Shown: positions 18,123-29,029, numbered from the stretch's first letter. The stretch is 64,000 bases of DNA from Imbroritus primus (GCA_000272025.2 AKCV02000026.1:62001-126000); one strand, 5' to 3'. Numbers and translations are program-made. Notes: generated by a model not told the origin, from the sequence alone.

Positions 18123-19502
18123 TCAGCGCGAAATGCTGTAGCCGATGCGCACCTGCGAGGCGCGCTTGCGGTTGTAGTCCAGCAGGCTTTCCCCGTATCC
18201 CGTGAAGTAGCTGAGGACCAGGTATCCCGCCGTGCCCGGCAGCAACTGGGCCAGCGGATACGACACCTGGGTGTCCGCGCTGTAGTGCGAGCCCTTCATC
18301 CCCTTGCGCAGCGTGGTTGCGAGTTCCCATGAATCGGGCTTGCCCCACGCCAGGCGCAGGTCGGCGTAGCCACGGTAATCGGCGATATCGCGGTTGTCGG
18401 ACTTGCTCAGGTAGTAGTACAGCTTGGGCGTCACGGTCGCGTGCCAGCTGTTCAGGTCACCCAGATAGAACGTGGGCTTGATGAACACCGTATTGATACT
18501 GCGCGACTCGGTCCCGGAGCGGCCGTTTGACTCGTGCTCAAGGCCACCGGCGAATGCCAGACGGCTCAGCAGGCCGCCTTTTACGCCCGTGTCGGGCAGG
18601 TAGTAAAACACGCTGGGCCGGTAGTTGGTGTCATAGAACGGCTTCGATTCCGACGACAGGTCCCAGAGCGAGAACTGCGTGTAGCCGAAATACAGGTTGT
18701 CGATCGGCCCTTTGGATGTCGGCGTGGCCGCCTGGAAGATCCGGTACTTGAAGCTGAGCTGGAACTTGGCGTTGGTGCCGCCACGCTGGCCGAAGGCCAG
18801 GTACATCGGGTCAAAGAATGACAGCCGGCCTTCGTCCTGCAGGTCGCTGGCCACAGGGACATTGGGCGGTGCCACGGCAACCGGCGTGACCGGCACATGG
18901 GCCAGATTGTCCGCGGTGTCGTGGCCTGTGCCCTGGTTCGCTTCGTGACTGATTTCATGGCCCGGGACGATGACTGGATCGACGGAGGTATTGCGCGCGG
19001 CCGAAGCCGTATCCGGCGGGGTTTCCGAAGCCCGGTTGGCAGCGCGCACGTTGGCGGCCGCAGCTGGATCGACATTCAGCGTCACCAGTACCGGCGCGGC
19101 ATTGAGCGTCGTTGGTTCGATCCTCACCACGCCGCGCAGCGTCGGCGGCAGGAGCCCGGTGTAGGCGATCTGCCGGTACTCCCCACGCCGCAGCCGGATC
19201 ACCGAAGGGCCTGCCGTCTGACGGCGCATGATCACCTGCACAGGCGCCTGCAGGGCGGCCGACGCAGTAATTTCGAGGGTTTCCGGGATGTCGTAGGCGC
19301 GTACCCCGGCATCGGCGGTCACCAGCAGGTTCAGGACAAGCGGCTGCGTGCCGTCGACCATGCGTGGCGGCGCCAGCAACGCGACGGCGGCGTGGGCCGG
19401 CGTCAGGGCCGCAAGCGCAAGGGAGGCTGCAGCCAGCGGGGCAAGGACGTGGCGCACTAGGCGGACCTGCCGCACTGGCGAAACGTGACGGGCATTAGAC
19501 AT
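18123..19502 (-). CDS. pldA: Outer membrane phospholipase A (PldA)
   Basis: A 459-residue OMPLA-type phospholipase A1. The signal peptide ends near ALTPAHA. The active site is in LEHESNGRSG: His323 and Ser325, followed by the usual NGRS. Later beta strands (LYYYLSKSDN, YLVLSYFTGYGESLLDYN) and the terminal aromatic-poor strand RIGYSISR fit a 12-strand barrel. E. coli PldA is 289 residues; here about 170 extra residues precede the barrel, with an Ig-like beta-rich part and a Pro/Ala-rich linker, as seen in several betaproteobacteria. The ATG at 19502 begins a good signal peptide; a GTG at 19535 would extend it. It stands alone between grpE and dnaK, on the opposite strand. Confidence 0.92.
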   Translation of the reverse strand: MSNARHVSPVRQVRLVRHVLAPLAAASLALAALTPAHAAVALLAPPRMVDGTQPLVLNLLVTADAGVRAYDIPETLEITASAALQAPVQVIMRRQTAGPSVIRLRRGEYRQIAYTGLLPPTLRGVVRIEPTTLNAAPVLVTLNVDPAAAANVRAANRASETPPDTASAARNTSVDPVIVPGHEISHEANQGTGHDTADNLAHVPVTPVAVAPPNVPVASDLQDEGRLSFFDPMYLAFGQRGGTNAKFQLSFKYRIFQAATPTSKGPIDNLYFGYTQFSLWDLSSESKPFYDTNYRPSVFYYLPDTGVKGGLLSRLAFAGGLEHESNGRSGTESRSINTVFIKPTFYLGDLNSWHATVTPKLYYYLSKSDNRDIADYRGYADLRLAWGKPDSWELATTLRKGMKGSHYSADTQVSYPLAQLLPGTAGYLVLSYFTGYGESLLDYNRKRASQVRIGYSISR

Positions 19503-19669
19503 GAAGAACGCTGTCTTAAGTGGTTTATGTGCCACTTATTTAACAGATTGATAAAGATGGCTAGAGCCTAGCACGGACTTTTCCCCGTCCCGGGTGCCGC
19601 CTTCCTCCAGGAAAGCGAAGATTTTGCGGGTGAGCCTGCAAAAAAACGCCCTTTTTTCGCGAGAAAGCC

Positions 19670-19698
19670 CTTGAAAAGCGGTTTGCCCGGCCACATTT
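19670..19698 (+). promoter_or_regulatory. Sigma-32-type heat-shock promoter of dnaK
   Basis: CTTGAAA at 19670-19676, a 14-base spacer and CCACATTT at 19691-19698. The spacing is the same as in the grpE promoter. Transcription would start near 19705, giving a leader of about 50 bases before dnaK. Confidence 0.7.
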
Positions 19699-19754
19699 CC
19701 AGTCCAGACCAATTTTTTGCAACATTTCCGAACAAAGATTCAGGAGCACATCAC

Positions 19755-21701
<1,947 letters not shown>

Positions 21702-21805
21702 ATCGGTCCGCGGCGATGGCTGTCACTCTTGGCCATCCCGCGCCATGCCGGGCGATGAGGCGCAATGTGGACGCATTGCAATTCACCGCTCGGCTTTTTG
21801 TTAGA

Positions 21806-21913
21806 GACGCTATCAAAATGATTCTGGCGTCGTTGCGTGGCCTTGCCGTACTCCGTGTACTGTCTGCGGCCACGCGCCTGGCCAGGACCGCTTCGCTTCA
21901 TTCTGATAGCGTC
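21806..21913. repeat. Palindromic intergenic repeat, full copy (A), between dnaK and dnaJ
   Basis: The ends GACGCTATCA (21806-21815) and TGATAGCGTC (21904-21913) are perfect inverted repeats and extend inward with one mismatch (AAATGA against TCATTC). A second inverted pair, GCGTGGCC and GGCCACGC, lies inside, with GTAC-N5-GTAC at the centre. Related sequences occur at 41695-41780 and, in part, at 5591-5646. No coding sequence is visible. Transcribed from the dnaK promoter, it would fold into a long stem-loop between dnaK and dnaJ. Confidence 0.75.
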
Positions 21914-21953
21914 CCTTGGTTTTTTAATGAGCGACATGGATAGATGAGCCACC

Positions 21954-23090
21954 ATGGCAAAACGTGATTTCTACGAAGTGCTCGGGGTGGGCAAGAACGC
22001 CAGCGACGACGAGATCAAGAAGGCGTATCGCAAGCTCGCGATGAAGTACCACCCGGACCGCAACCCGGACAGCAAGGAAGCCGAGGACAAATTCAAGGAG
22101 GCCAAGGAGGCCTACGAGATCCTGTCCGAGCCTGAAAAGCGCGCGGCCTATGATCAGTATGGCCATGCCGGTGTCGACCCGAACATGGCCGGCGGCTTTG
22201 GCGGCGGGCAGGGCTTCGGCGGTTTCGCTGATGCTTTTGGCGACATCTTTGGCGACATTTTTGGCCAGGGCGGCGCCGGCGGCGGCCGCCGGGGCGGCCC
22301 GCAAGTCTACCGCGGCGCCGATCTGCGCTACAGCATGGAGATCAGCCTCGAGCAGGCTGCCAACGGCTACGACACGCAGATCCGCGTGCCGCACTGGGAC
22401 GAATGCGATCATTGCCACGGCAATGGCGCGGAGCCCGGTTCCTCGGTGGAGACCTGCCCGACCTGTAATGGCGTGGGTCAGGTGCGTGTCGCTCAGGGTT
22501 TCTTCACGATGCAGCAGACCTGCCCGAAGTGCCACGGCACCGGCAAGTTCATTCCCAAGCCGTGTACCAAGTGCCATGGCCAGGGCAAGCTGAAGTCGCA
22601 GAAAACGCTCGAAGTGAAGGTGCCGGCAGGCATCGACGAAGGCATGCGTATTCGCTCGACCGGCAACGGCGAGCCGGGCATCAACGGCGGGCCGCCGGGC
22701 GACCTGTACGTTGAAGTCCACATCAAGCCGCATCCAGTGTTCGAACGCGATGGCGACGACCTGCATTGCCAGATGCCGATCTCGTTTGCCACGGCGGCGC
22801 TGGGCGGCGAGATCGAAGTCCCCACGCTCGGCGGCAAGGCCAGCTTCTCGGTGCCCGAAGGCACGCAGGGCGGCAAAACCTTTCGCCTGCGCGGCAAGGG
22901 CATCAAGGGTGTGCGATCGGGTTATCCGGGGGACCTCTACGTGCACGTCGTCGTTGAGACGCCGGTCAAGCTGACCGAAGAACAGAAGAACCTGCTGCGC
23001 CAGTTCGATACCTCGGTGCACGCCGGCGGCTCGCGTCACTCGCCGCAGGAACAGTCGTGGCTGGACAAGGTGAAGAAGTTCTTCAGTTGA
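21954..23090 (+). CDS. dnaJ: Co-chaperone DnaJ (Hsp40)
   Basis: A 378-residue type I DnaJ. The J domain (1-70) has YHPDRNPD with the HPD tripeptide that triggers DnaK ATPase. A Gly/Phe-rich region follows (about 75-115). The zinc domain has four CxxCxGxG repeats: [24 protein letters not shown] and CTKCHGQG. The C-terminal substrate-binding part contains the dimer region near the end. It follows dnaK with a 252-base gap containing the palindromic repeat; no separate heat-shock promoter is evident, so it is probably read from dnaK. Confidence 0.98.
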   Translation: MAKRDFYEVLGVGKNASDDEIKKAYRKLAMKYHPDRNPDSKEAEDKFKEAKEAYEILSEPEKRAAYDQYGHAGVDPNMAGGFGGGQGFGGFADAFGDIFGDIFGQGGAGGGRRGGPQVYRGADLRYSMEISLEQAANGYDTQIRVPHWDECDHCHGNGAEPGSSVETCPTCNGVGQVRVAQGFFTMQQTCPKCHGTGKFIPKPCTKCHGQGKLKSQKTLEVKVPAGIDEGMRIRSTGNGEPGINGGPPGDLYVEVHIKPHPVFERDGDDLHCQMPISFATAALGGEIEVPTLGGKASFSVPEGTQGGKTFRLRGKGIKGVRSGYPGDLYVHVVVETPVKLTEEQKNLLRQFDTSVHAGGSRHSPQEQSWLDKVKKFFS

Positions 23091-23099
23091 TGCGCCCAT

Positions 23100-23130
23100 G
23101 GCCAGCGCAATAGCGTTGCGCTGGCCTCTC
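23100..23130 (+). terminator. Terminator of dnaK-dnaJ
   Basis: Perfect 11-bp stem, GGCCAGCGCAA with TTGCGCTGGCC, around a five-base loop, ten bases after the dnaJ stop and followed by the T-rich TCTCTGCT. Confidence 0.75.
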
Positions 23131-23140
23131 TGCTATGTCG

Positions 23141-23410
23141 TCATATGGCGGGACGCTCTGCAGGGCCTGTTCTGTTCCTCTCGTCGCATATCGGGCCGAG
23201 CGTTGAGATCTGTCCGTTTGCGTTTGCCTGCCGCAACGCCCGCGTTACTCCGTATGGCCCCGGCCTGAGCATTTTTTCGAACGTGTCCATGTGCCGGGTC
23301 CATGCGTGATCGATTGCGTAGTGCGCCTGATGCGCGATACTCCGCCGCCGGGGCACTCGCACGTCGATGGATTCAGATAGGTGCGCGGCGTTCTCGCCAC
23401 GCGTCTCCAT
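23141..23410 (-). CDS. Doubtful 89-residue reading frame after the ankyrin gene
   Basis: This fills most of the 324-base gap between the ends of dnaJ and the ankyrin gene. It starts with an ATG four bases after the ankyrin stop and ends beside the dnaJ terminator. The product would be basic and hydrophilic (METRGENAAHLSESIDVRV at the start) with no motif I recognise and no ribosome site. The tight spacing is the only argument for it. Otherwise I see nothing in this gap beyond the dnaJ terminator. Confidence 0.2.
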   Translation of the reverse strand: METRGENAAHLSESIDVRVPRRRSIAHQAHYAIDHAWTRHMDTFEKMLRPGPYGVTRALRQANANGQISTLGPICDERNRTGPAERPAI

Positions 23411-23414
23411 ATTT

Positions 23415-25694
23415 TCAGGGCTGGTCGATCTCGTCCCGCTTGCGTTTGCCGGATGCCGCCATCTGAGGGGCTGGTGGCGTAGAGGGACGCAAGAGCTCTT
23501 CCAGCGTATCGATGCGCGCTTTCCAGGGCAGGTAGTTCGTCAGGCACCGGGCCTGAAGCGGCGCCGGCATGCGGGCGAAGTCGCTAAGCCAGCTGCTCAT
23601 GAAGACCTGTTGGCGCACGACATGATCATGTGCAGATTCTCCTTGGATGTTGCGTATCTCCAGGTCGGCCCCCCATGCCTTGAAGAGCCGTACCGCCTCG
23701 ATTCGTCGATCCAGCGTACGGAAATCGAGATCGGCGTACTCGCACAGGGTTGCATGCAACTGTTCGTTGTAGAGCCGTAGATAACGGTGCAACGATGTTT
23801 CGCCATGCTCTCCGCGTCGCTGGATCAACTGTTGGAAACGTTCGGCGCGCTCAGGGGTGTCGCATGCATCGTGCAGCGCCTGGATGAAATCGAGATGTGC
23901 GAGGCGTCTCGGACCGGTCTGGGGGGTGAGCCATGCGTCCAGCAAGCTTCTACCGCTTCTGTTGATAATGCCGATATCTGCCCCTTGCGCTACGAGTAGT
24001 GTGATGATTCCCGGATCGCACGCGCTGAATAGAGGGGATTCACGGTGCCGGTCGAGTGCATCGACTGCGGCATCTGCTTCAACCAATAGCCGGGCGGCTT
24101 CTGGATGAGTGGCTAGATGCAGGGGCGTCTCGCCGTCCGCGTTCGTGGCGTTGACTGCCGCGCCTGCGTTGATCAGCGCACGCACGACGGCTGGGTGTCG
24201 CTGAACATGCAGGGGGCGATTGCCCTTGGCATCTTCGGCATTCACATCCGCGCGAGGATCCGCTGCAATGAGAGCGTCCACGGCATCAGCATTGTTCACA
24301 CAATGCAAGGGTGTGCGCTGAAGATTGTTGCGCGCGTTGACTTCTGCTTTCGCATTGATCAGCATTCGCACGATCGCCGGATCGGTCTGCAGATGCAAAG
24401 GCCTGTTCTGTTCATCATCTGTGGCATTCACTTTGGCTTCTGCTTCGATCAGCATCTGCACGATCTCCGGGGAGCGTTGGGTGTGCAGTGGTCGCCGGCC
24501 TTGCTGATCGCATGCGTTCATATCCACCTTGGCTTCGATGAGTGCCAAGGCGATCGCAGGGTTTCTCGCGATATGCATCAGCGTTGTCTGCGTGGCATCG
24601 CAGGCATGCGGGGATGCACCATGTTTTATCAAGCAATTGAAGGCATCCAGCTGATCCGCTTCCACCGCACAGAACAGCGCGGTCCGTTCATCGCGTTCTT
24701 CGTAGTCGATGGAGACGCGGGCAGCCTGCAACTTGCCATGCAGATAGTCGAGCATGCCGACATCCCCCTGCCTTGCAGCGATATGCAGCAAGCCAGTTTC
24801 CTGGTCAGAGTCATCGCGGATCCGTTGGGTCATTGCCAGAAGCGGATATTCAGCTAGTGAGAAATCGCTGAGATACGTGCAGGCCAGTGCGCCAGCTTGT
24901 GAGCGTTTATGTTCCAGCAGTAGCTGCACACTTTTCCAGGCGCCTGACTGCGCTGCATTGAGCATGAGCTTGTCGTACCAGAAGGAATCGGTGCTGGGAA
25001 CGTTCAGGGTAAAACGCTGGGCGAGGTCATCGAGCTTGCCTAGATGGTGATCCCCCTCTGCGAGGTAGCAAAAGAAGGCATGCGTGAACTGGAGGATCGC
25101 GTTTGCCAGCTCGATGCACCGGCAGAGCGCACTGTCTTGCGCCTGCGCCGCAAACGTTCGTGGAGAGGGAGGTGTGTCGTAGACCGCATTCAGGAAGCAC
25201 TGTACCGCGTGCTTGACCTGGCGACGTATCTCTTTGCTCCGCGCCTCGACGACCATGCGTGCGAGCAGGCCGTTGATGAGTTGCGCCGACAAGACTTCGC
25301 GTTGGCCAGTGTGTGCGGGATAGGCTGCCGGCAGATAAGCACGAGCCAGCCGTAGATGAAACTCCGAAAACAGGCTTTCCAGTGTCACCCTGCCATGTTC
25401 CAGTGCTTCCAAGGCCAGAAGCGTATAACTGGGAACGGTGCTCCGGAAGGTCTGGTTGATACTGCCCAGCGCCGCTGTCGTCCGTGCTTTCTCCAGATGC
25501 CATGCACTGGTTGGCATTGCGCTGGCGCTTGGCAGGGCCCGCATGGCACGGCGGCTGATCTTGCGGGTCAGGAGCGGATTATCGAAAACGGCTGCCGCCG
25601 GGTCGCGGGGCGGAGATGTCGTTTCCGTTGTGGTTTCTGGTGTCGTTTGAGTGGAGGCGTCGCGGAATGTTTTTAAGGCAACCGGTCCGGGCAT
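23415..25694 (-). CDS. Ankyrin-repeat protein, candidate secreted effector
   Basis: About 759 residues from the ATG at 25694; a TTG at 25769 could add 25 more. The N-terminus is rich in Thr, Ser and Pro (DASTQTTPETTTETTSPP), there is no Sec signal, and a helical region of about 240 residues follows that I do not recognise. From about residue 300 on comes an ankyrin array whose core units repeat PLHxQ...P.IV..LI.A.A.VNA (for example RRPLHTQRSPEIVQMLIEAE, NRPLHLQTDPAIVRMLINAK, NRPLHVQRHPAVVRALINAG). The clearest units are about 30 residues, shorter than the usual 33. The protein ends in SGKRKRDEIDQP, like a nuclear localisation signal. Base composition is visibly less GC-rich than its neighbours, and it interrupts the dnaJ-purM neighbourhood, suggesting transfer. 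The function is unknown; a host-directed effector is an inference. Confidence 0.85.
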   Translation of the reverse strand: MPGPVALKTFRDASTQTTPETTTETTSPPRDPAAAVFDNPLLTRKISRRAMRALPSASAMPTSAWHLEKARTTAALGSINQTFRSTVPSYTLLALEALEHGRVTLESLFSEFHLRLARAYLPAAYPAHTGQREVLSAQLINGLLARMVVEARSKEIRRQVKHAVQCFLNAVYDTPPSPRTFAAQAQDSALCRCIELANAILQFTHAFFCYLAEGDHHLGKLDDLAQRFTLNVPSTDSFWYDKLMLNAAQSGAWKSVQLLLEHKRSQAGALACTYLSDFSLAEYPLLAMTQRIRDDSDQETGLLHIAARQGDVGMLDYLHGKLQAARVSIDYEERDERTALFCAVEADQLDAFNCLIKHGASPHACDATQTTLMHIARNPAIALALIEAKVDMNACDQQGRRPLHTQRSPEIVQMLIEAEAKVNATDDEQNRPLHLQTDPAIVRMLINAKAEVNARNNLQRTPLHCVNNADAVDALIAADPRADVNAEDAKGNRPLHVQRHPAVVRALINAGAAVNATNADGETPLHLATHPEAARLLVEADAAVDALDRHRESPLFSACDPGIITLLVAQGADIGIINRSGRSLLDAWLTPQTGPRRLAHLDFIQALHDACDTPERAERFQQLIQRRGEHGETSLHRYLRLYNEQLHATLCEYADLDFRTLDRRIEAVRLFKAWGADLEIRNIQGESAHDHVVRQQVFMSSWLSDFARMPAPLQARCLTNYLPWKARIDTLEELLRPSTPPAPQMAASGKRKRDEIDQP

Positions 25695-25820
25695 GATCGT
25701 TGGCGGGCATGTTGGAGATGCCCGCACGTTAACGCCGATCCGAACACGGCGCCAGAAAACGAGTGCCAAATCAGGCGGCGTTTATCTTATTTTACAGTTG
25801 TGATGGCGCCGGGCGATGGG

Positions 25821-25874
25821 GGGCGGCTCGACTGTCTGGCCATGCGCAGCGCTTGACGCTGGGCCGAGCCGCCC
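25821..25874. terminator. Large hairpin between the ankyrin gene start and purM end
   Basis: GGGCGGCTCG (25821-25830) and CGAGCCGCCC (25865-25874) are a perfect 10-bp inverted pair, with a smaller AGCG-N5-CGCT hairpin inside. It stands 55 bases after the purM stop on the reverse strand and may end purM transcription. There is no T run. Confidence 0.45.
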
Positions 25875-25929
25875 GCCAGGCGGACGTCGATCCCGCCCGG
25901 CGTCGCAGGGGACATGGTTGGGGAGCCGC

Positions 25930-26985
25930 TCAAACCACCTGCGTCTGCGCCTCATCCCCCACGCGTGCCCGGATCTCGCCGATCTGCCAGACGGTTTCGC
26001 CGGCGGCCTGCAGCTGCTGCATCGCTGCGGCGGCGTTGTCCTTCGACACGACCACCACCATGCCGATGCCGCAGTTGAACACGCGGTGCATCTCGGCGTC
26101 GGCTACGCCGCCGTTTTGCTGGAGCCAGGTGAACAGCGGCGGCATGGTCCAGGCATCCTTGTGCAGGATGGCGGTGACATTGTCCTGCAACACGCGCGGC
26201 ACGTTTTCCACGAGACCGCCGCCGGTGATGTGGGCCATGCCTTTGACCATGCCGGTCTCGATCAGTGCGAGTAGCGGCTTGACGTAGATGCGCGTGGGTG
26301 CCATCAGGGCATCCTGCAGGCGCTGGCCGTGGAAGTCGGCATTCAGGTCGGGCTGGCTCACTTCGATGATCTTGCGCACCAGCGAGTAGCCGTTGGAGTG
26401 CGCGCCGCTCGAGGCCAGGCCGAGCACCACGTCGCCAGCCGCGATGGTGGTGCCGTCGATGATCTTGCTCTTTTCCACCGCGCCGACGGCGAAGCCGGCC
26501 AGGTCGTATTCGCCTTCCGGATACATGCTCGGCATTTCGGCGGTTTCGCCGCCGATCAGCGCGCAGCCGGCCAGTTCACAACCGTGGGCAATACCTTTCA
26601 CGACGGTAGCAGCGGTCTGCACATCGAGCTTGCCGCAGGCAAAGTAGTCGAGGAAGAACAGCGGCTCGGCGCCTTGCACGAGGATGTCGTTGACGCTCAT
26701 GGCGACCAGGTCCTGGCCGACCGTGTCGTGGCGGTTCAGTTCGAAGGCGAGGCGCAGCTTGGTGCCGACGCCGTCGGTGCCGGACACCAGCACCGGTTCC
26801 TTGTACTTCTTGGAAATCTCGAACAGGGCGCCGAATCCGCCGATGCCGCCGAGCACGCCTTCGCGCATGGTACGTTTGGCAAAGGGCTTGATCGCATCGA
26901 CCAGCGCATCGCCGGCTTCGATATCGACGCCGGCATCACGGTAAGAGAGGCCGGTCGTGCCTTGCGGGGTATGGGAAGCGCTCAT
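25930..26985 (-). CDS. purM: Phosphoribosylformylglycinamidine cyclo-ligase (AIR synthetase)
   Basis: A 351-residue PurM, closing the imidazole ring in purine synthesis (FGAM plus ATP to AIR). Landmarks are [18 protein letters not shown] at the start, [19 protein letters not shown] (ATP and substrate region), [40 protein letters not shown], and [16 protein letters not shown] in slightly altered form ([16 protein letters not shown]). Length matches the family. It is divergent from the downstream permease, with 257 bases between; TAAAAT-like boxes there could serve either gene. Confidence 0.98.
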   Translation of the reverse strand: MSASHTPQGTTGLSYRDAGVDIEAGDALVDAIKPFAKRTMREGVLGGIGGFGALFEISKKYKEPVLVSGTDGVGTKLRLAFELNRHDTVGQDLVAMSVNDILVQGAEPLFFLDYFACGKLDVQTAATVVKGIAHGCELAGCALIGGETAEMPSMYPEGEYDLAGFAVGAVEKSKIIDGTTIAAGDVVLGLASSGAHSNGYSLVRKIIEVSQPDLNADFHGQRLQDALMAPTRIYVKPLLALIETGMVKGMAHITGGGLVENVPRVLQDNVTAILHKDAWTMPPLFTWLQQNGGVADAEMHRVFNCGIGMVVVVSKDNAAAAMQQLQAAGETVWQIGEIRARVGDEAQTQVV

Positions 26986-27242
26986 GAAAACCTACGGATT
27001 GGTGAGTGAATGCGAGGAACCGCCAGCTGGGCGCGGTTCCGCCGCCAATGTGCAGTGGGCGACGGGAAATGCGGCCAGACCCGGCATGTCCAGTAGAATC
27101 GGGATTTTAACGGATTTGGGACCATTCCTCCCCAATTTGGCCGCCAGGATGCGGAATCCCGTGGGGATGCGGGCGTCGCCTGAACGCCGGATGGCTTTCC
27201 GATGGCTCCCCAGCCGCCTCTGAACCTTACTGCAAGCACTTC

Positions 27243-28313
27243 ATGAATGCTCCTGTCCTGACGCCGGAAGTCAAGCGCATCGCCCTGTGGCTAGCGCTCA
27301 CGGTCGGCCTGCTATGGCTGTTCAGTGCCTTGTCGTCGATTCTCACGCCATTCCTGCTGGCGTTCATCCTGGCCTATATCCTCAATCCCGGCGTGGAGTG
27401 GCTCTACCGCAAGCGGGTACCGCGCGCGCTCGGTGTGACACTGATGCTCTTGCTGTTGATGCTGGTCATGGTGCTGATGGTGCTGCTGCTGGTTATCGTG
27501 GTGCAGCGCGAGGTGCCGTTGCTGCGTGAGCAGCTGCCCGGGCTCGTGGACAAGGTCAATGCCGTGGTCGCGCCGTTGCTGAACGAGCTGGGTATCCGCG
27601 TGACGTTCGATTTCGCGGGGCTGCGCAGCTTCCTGACCGAGCATCTGGCGTCCAGCCCGGACGAAATCCTCGGCACACTGTTCGGCTACCTGAAAACTTC
27701 CGGCTCGGCGGCGCTCAGCGCCATCGGCATCTTGTTCATCGTGCCGATCCTGATGTTCTACCTGCTGATGGACTGGAACATGCTGGTGCGCCGGCTCGAA
27801 GGCTTCGTACCGCGCCGCTGGGTGGACACCACGCAGTCGCTGATGCGCGAGACCGACGAACTGCTGTCGCAGTACCTGCGCGGGCAATTGCTGGTGATGA
27901 TCATCCTGGCGGTGTTCTATTCGGCCGGGCTAGCGATCGCCGGCTTTGACATTGCCATTCCGGTGGGCGTGTTTACCGGGCTTGCCGTCTTCATTCCCTA
28001 CATTGGGTTTGCACTGGGCCTCATCATGGCGCTGGTGGCAGCCGTCCTGCAGTTCGGCGACTGGTACGGGCTGGCCGCGGTCGCCGTGGTCTATGGCCTG
28101 GGCCAGTTCGTGGAGAGTTTCTACCTCACGCCGCGGCTGGTGGGCGAGCGTATCGGCCTGCACCCGCTGGTGGTGATTTTCGCCTTGCTGGCGTTTGGGC
28201 AGTTCTTCGGCTTTTTCGGTATCCTGCTGGCCCTGCCCACCTGCGCCATCCTGCTGGTGGCGGCGCGTCGGGTGAAGCAGGCTTATCTGGCGAGCGATCT
28301 CTACCGGAAATGA
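27243..28313 (+). CDS. AI-2E family permease (PerM/YhhT-like)
   Basis: A 356-residue inner-membrane protein with about eight helices. The start (LALTVGLLWLFSALSSILTP), the helix pair with LLAFILAYILNPGVEWL, and the C-terminal segment ending FGILLALPTCAILLVAARR are typical of the AI-2E (DUF20) family. Members export autoinducer-2 or act as Na+/H+ antiporters; the substrate of this branch, usually called PerM, is not established. The stop overlaps the hda start (ATGA), and perM-hda-HAD is a usual order here, so translation is probably coupled. Confidence 0.9.
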   Translation: MNAPVLTPEVKRIALWLALTVGLLWLFSALSSILTPFLLAFILAYILNPGVEWLYRKRVPRALGVTLMLLLLMLVMVLMVLLLVIVVQREVPLLREQLPGLVDKVNAVVAPLLNELGIRVTFDFAGLRSFLTEHLASSPDEILGTLFGYLKTSGSAALSAIGILFIVPILMFYLLMDWNMLVRRLEGFVPRRWVDTTQSLMRETDELLSQYLRGQLLVMIILAVFYSAGLAIAGFDIAIPVGVFTGLAVFIPYIGFALGLIMALVAAVLQFGDWYGLAAVAVVYGLGQFVESFYLTPRLVGERIGLHPLVVIFALLAFGQFFGFFGILLALPTCAILLVAARRVKQAYLASDLYRK

Positions 28314-29029
28314 CCAGGCCCTCTGCTGTGCGCGCAAAGCAACTTCCTCTCGATCTCGGCGGCCCGCCGCCGCCCACGTTCGACAATTTCTACGCCGATG
28401 CCAACCGCGAGGCGGTCGTTCGGCTGCGTGGCCTGCCGGAGGCGGTGCACAACGAGCAGGCGGGCGACCGTCTGATCTACCTGTGGGGCGAGCCTGGCAG
28501 CGGCAGGTCGCACCTGCTGCATGCAGTCTGCGATGCCGCGGCAAGGCATGGCCTGGGCTGTCTGGCGCTGACGCCGCATCACGCACTGCAGGCGTTCGCC
28601 TTCGATCCGGCCCTTACCTTGTATACGGTGGATGACGTGGACAGCATGAACCCGGCCCAGCAGATTGCTGTCTTTAATCTGATCAATGAGGTCCGTGCCC
28701 ATACGCGCAGCGCCATTATCAGCGCCGGCGCCGCCGCGCCGCTGGCCACGGGGGTGCGCGAGGACCTGCGTACTCGGCTGGGCTGGGGGCTGGTGTACCA
28801 GTTGCATCCGCTGTCCGACACCGACAAGATGGCCGCGCTGACCCAGGCGGCCCGCGAGCGCGGCCTGCAGCTGTCGCCGGAGGTCCCGCAGTGGCTCGTG
28901 ACCCACTATTACCGCGACATGCCGAGCCTCATGGCGCTGCTCGATGCGCTCGACACCTATTCGCTGGAGCGCAAGCGTGCCGTGACGCTGCCGCTGGTGC
29001 GTGAAATGCTGGCGGAGATGCAGGGCTAA
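28310..29029 (+). CDS. hda: DnaA inactivator Hda
   Basis: A 239-residue AAA+ protein. The N-terminal clamp-binding motif QLPLDL (11-16) is what lets Hda load on the DNA-bound sliding clamp. The Walker A loop is GEPGSGRSHLLHA, with Arg where Lys is usual, as seen in several Hda and DnaA-related proteins of this group. Walker B is YTVDDVDSM. Hda with the clamp stimulates hydrolysis of DnaA-bound ATP and so prevents re-initiation. A DnaA DNA-binding domain is absent, which excludes DnaA itself. It is coupled to the upstream permease. Confidence 0.93.
   Translation: MTRPSAVRAKQLPLDLGGPPPPTFDNFYADANREAVVRLRGLPEAVHNEQAGDRLIYLWGEPGSGRSHLLHAVCDAAARHGLGCLALTPHHALQAFAFDPALTLYTVDDVDSMNPAQQIAVFNLINEVRAHTRSAIISAGAAAPLATGVREDLRTRLGWGLVYQLHPLSDTDKMAALTQAARERGLQLSPEVPQWLVTHYYRDMPSLMALLDALDTYSLERKRAVTLPLVREMLAEMQG

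Noticed and set aside
23415-25769. The TTG at 25769 as the start of the ankyrin gene
   Set aside because: It would add 25 residues beginning MALVFWRRVRIG without a ribosome site; the ATG at 25694 is simpler, though I cannot exclude the longer form.
28310-29029. Hda taken for a second DnaA
   Set aside because: It has only the AAA+ domain and the clamp motif QLPLDL and no DNA-binding domain IV.
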